A stretch of DNA of 64,000 nucleotides, taken from Xanthocytophaga flava. Its GTDB lineage: Bacteria > Bacteroidota > Bacteroidia > Cytophagales > 172606-1. The notes beneath the pieces are model-generated. The model was not told the DNA's origin and did no database searches. It was given only the letters and a program-made list of their open reading frames with translations. The position numbers and the translations under genes are program-made. The stretch's first letter is position 1. Every line of letters starts with the position of its first letter. Where the stretch lies: the NCBI GenBank assembly GCA_030068525.1, contig JASJOS010000007.1, positions 186,001-250,000 of the forward strand, written 5' to 3'. Shown one piece after another: positions 62,162-64,000 of the stretch.

Positions 62162-64000
62162 TTATACAGCTTGTTGTAACATAGTAAGCCGGCGATACAC
62201 TCCAGCTTCTTTCTCCAGTAATTCCTGATGATGCCCTCTTTCTACAATCTGTCCATTCTGAATCACCAGAATTTCATCAGCCTCCTGAATGGTACTCAAC
62301 CGATGCGCAATCACCAGTGCAGTACGACCCTTCATAAGATTGCTTAATGCATCCTGTACCAATCGTTCTGATTCTGCATCCAGCGCAGAGGTAGCTTCAT
62401 CCAGAATCAAGATGGATGGGTTTTTAAATACAGCCCGTGCAATACACAGCCGTTGTTTTTGCCCTCCAGATAGTTTATTCCCACGATCACCAATCACACT
62501 CTGATAACCATCTTCTTTCGCTATAATGAAATCGTGTGCATTGGCAATTTTTGCCGCACGAATTACATCTTCTTCTTTCGCATCTGGCTGTCCAAAAGCA
62601 ATGTTATTGAATATGGTATCATTGAATAAAATAGATTCCTGGGTTACAATTCCCATCTCTCCACGCAATGATTCCAATGTATAGTTGCGCACATCTTTTC
62701 CATCAATCAGAACATTACCTTCTGCTACATCATAAAAACGAGGTATCAGATCCGCTATGGTTGATTTACCTCCACCCGCCATACCTACTAAAGCAACTGT
62801 CTTTCCTTTAGGAATATAGAAGTTTATATCTTTTAGAATGGTTGTATCTCCATGAGCAAACCTCACATTTTTAAACTCAATACCTTTTGAAAAAGCAGGC
62901 ATTGATACTGCATCTGGGGCACTCTGTACTACTTCTGGAGCGTCTATCACTGATAATATACGCTCTCCAGCAGCCTGTGCACGCTGAATGCCTGAGAGAG
63001 AAGATACAATGGCTTTGGCAGGTCTTAGTACCTGAGAGAAGGTTGCAATGTAAGTAATAAACTCACTTGCCTTCAATGTGGCAGTTCCATCATTGTTCAG
63101 AATCAGACTCCCACCATATACCAGAATACCTGCTACTACCATTACACCGGAAGCCTCTGAAAATGCAGGAGCTAACTCCCGTTTATTCCCCATCCGGCGG
63201 GTTGTTTCACGGTAATGGTTATTCTCTTGCTCAAACTTTTTCAAAACATATGACTGCGCATTGAACGAACTAATAATACGAACCCCTGATAAAGTTTCTT
63301 CAATAATAGACATTAACCGTCCTGCTGATTCCTGTCCTTCTTTAGCTTGCTGCTTTAGCGACTTAGTCACCCAGGCAATTATTACCCCTGATATAGGAAT
63401 AACTATCAATGTAAATATGGTTAGCTCCCAGGAAATGGCAAACAAGAGAATAAAATACCCAACCAACAGAAAAGGTTCTTTAAAGATGGCGTCTAGAGTG
63501 TTAACCACTGACCCTTCCACTTCCTGTACATCCGTAGTTAGACGGGCTAGCAAATCTCCCTTGCGTTCATTATTAAAATATCCGACATGCAATCGTGTTA
63601 CTTTTGTAAAGATAGCCTCCCGAAGACGTTTTACTGAATACGTACGGGCATCCTGTACTACTCGCTGGGCCATATACCGGAATAAATTGGTCAGTACTAC
63701 TGCACCAACAATCACTCCAGTAACAAAATATAGAACCGACATTCTATTACCGGATGCACTGTATTTATAAAAGTAATAATAGAAGAGATCTTTCAAGTAA
63801 CCAAACTCCAAAGCAAAGGTTGGTTTATTTACCAGTTGCTGTGCTTTCTCAGGCTCAATCTGCCCAAACAAAATATCCAACAAAGGAATAAGAAGCCCAA
63901 ATTGAAAAATACCAAATATGATGCTCAGCAGGGAGAAAATAAAAAAGGGGGTTACAAAACGGCTAAATGGCCGTGCATAACTAATCAGACGTAAATAAGT
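62162..64000 (-). CDS. MsbA-like ABC exporter, ATPase fused to membrane domain (5' end outside window)
   Basis: The frame is open to base 64000 and reads SYARPFSRFVTPFFIFSLLS and on into LLDILFG, so the true start lies beyond the window; the alternative start TTG 63883 is not needed. The visible 612 codons hold six-helix ABC membrane parts and the ATPase with Walker A GMAGGGKST, Q-loop TQESILF, signature LSGGQKQRLCIAR, Walker B ILILDEATSALD and H-loop VIAHRLST. It exports lipids or hydrophobic compounds; the exact substrate is not evident. Confidence 0.93.
   Translation of the reverse strand, partial: TYLRLISYARPFSRFVTPFFIFSLLSIIFGIFQFGLLIPLLDILFGQIEPEKAQQLVNKPTFALEFGYLKDLFYYYFYKYSASGNRMSVLYFVTGVIVGAVVLTNLFRYMAQRVVQDARTYSVKRLREAIFTKVTRLHVGYFNNERKGDLLARLTTDVQEVEGSVVNTLDAIFKEPFLLVGYFILLFAISWELTIFTLIVIPISGVIIAWVTKSLKQQAKEGQESAGRLMSIIEETLSGVRIISSFNAQSYVLKKFEQENNHYRETTRRMGNKRELAPAFSEASGVMVVAGILVYGGSLILNNDGTATLKASEFITYIATFSQVLRPAKAIVSSLSGIQRAQAAGERILSVIDAPEVVQSAPDAVSMPAFSKGIEFKNVRFAHGDTTILKDINFYIPKGKTVALVGMAGGGKSTIADLIPRFYDVAEGNVLIDGKDVRNYTLESLRGEMGIVTQESILFNDTIFNNIAFGQPDAKEEDVIRAAKIANAHDFIIAKEDGYQSVIGDRGNKLSGGQKQRLCIARAVFKNPSILILDEATSALDAESERLVQDALSNLMKGRTALVIAHRLSTIQEADEILVIQNGQIVERGHHQELLEKEAGVYRRLTMLQQAV

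Noticed and set aside
1..64000. tRNA or rRNA genes
   Set aside because: I looked for conserved tRNA arms and rRNA stretches and saw none, but a covariance search would be needed to exclude them.

Overview
The window looks like chromosomal DNA of a member of the Bacteroidota, most likely the order Cytophagales. Reasons: AT-rich intergenic DNA, a DUF5686/CarboxypepD_reg outer-membrane protein, a TIGR04222-type protein with a Gly/Cys-rich tail, a GH172 (DUF2961) protein, a run of ~795-residue double-FtsX permeases ending in NP(V/I/T)(K/R)SLR(S/T)E, and promoters with the Bacteroidota TAnnTTTG -7 box. I see no rRNA, tRNA or true CRISPR array. The genus cannot be fixed from the sequence alone.

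Layout. 1-11.1 kb, minus strand: a MacAB-like efflux locus with four FtsX permeases (the first cut by the window edge), a small unknown protein, a LolD/MacB-type ATPase and a HlyD/MacA-type adaptor. Three of its transcription units, plus two orphan FtsX genes at 47.2 and 54.3 kb, share one promoter plan: paired 16-bp dyads about 70-82 bp upstream of a sigma-54-like -24/-12 element. 11.5-32 kb: metabolic and surface genes: Gfo/Idh oxidoreductase, asparagine synthetase, a siroheme sulfite/nitrite reductase behind a cysteine-codon attenuator, M48 protease, transglutaminase-like protein, S9 peptidase, NudC, and an HxlR/hydrolase/aldo-keto reductase group. 32-41 kb: a compact phage- or plasmid-like island (amidase, small membrane proteins, coiled-coil protein, XRE regulator, primase-helicase, DEAH helicase, excisionase-like HTH) without integrase or virion genes. 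41-44 kb: a broken REP-associated transposase and REP debris. 44.7-64 kb: methyltransferase, HxlR/DoxX pair, orphan FtsX genes, Rpn-type nuclease, DUF4097-type adhesin, GH172, DUF5686 and an MsbA-like ABC exporter that runs off the right edge.

The intergenic DNA is unusually rich in repeats of at least six kinds: an IS5-like MITE that has landed inside a terminator stem; a ~113-bp palindromic family with six copies; a double-hairpin family with three copies; a ~275-bp near-palindrome with two copies; REP hairpins related to the transposase; and exact 28-bp-phased arrays of 18-bp dyads at three places, one directly upstream of the island's XRE regulator.

Strongest observations: (1) a complete ribosome-mediated attenuator upstream of the sulfite reductase, with an 18-residue leader peptide carrying three consecutive Cys codons and mutually exclusive antiterminator and terminator helices; (2) two co-linear nine-unit arrays of 18-bp dyads on a strict 28-bp period, plus a third beside a regulator gene; (3) a five-member sigma-54-type efflux-permease regulon.
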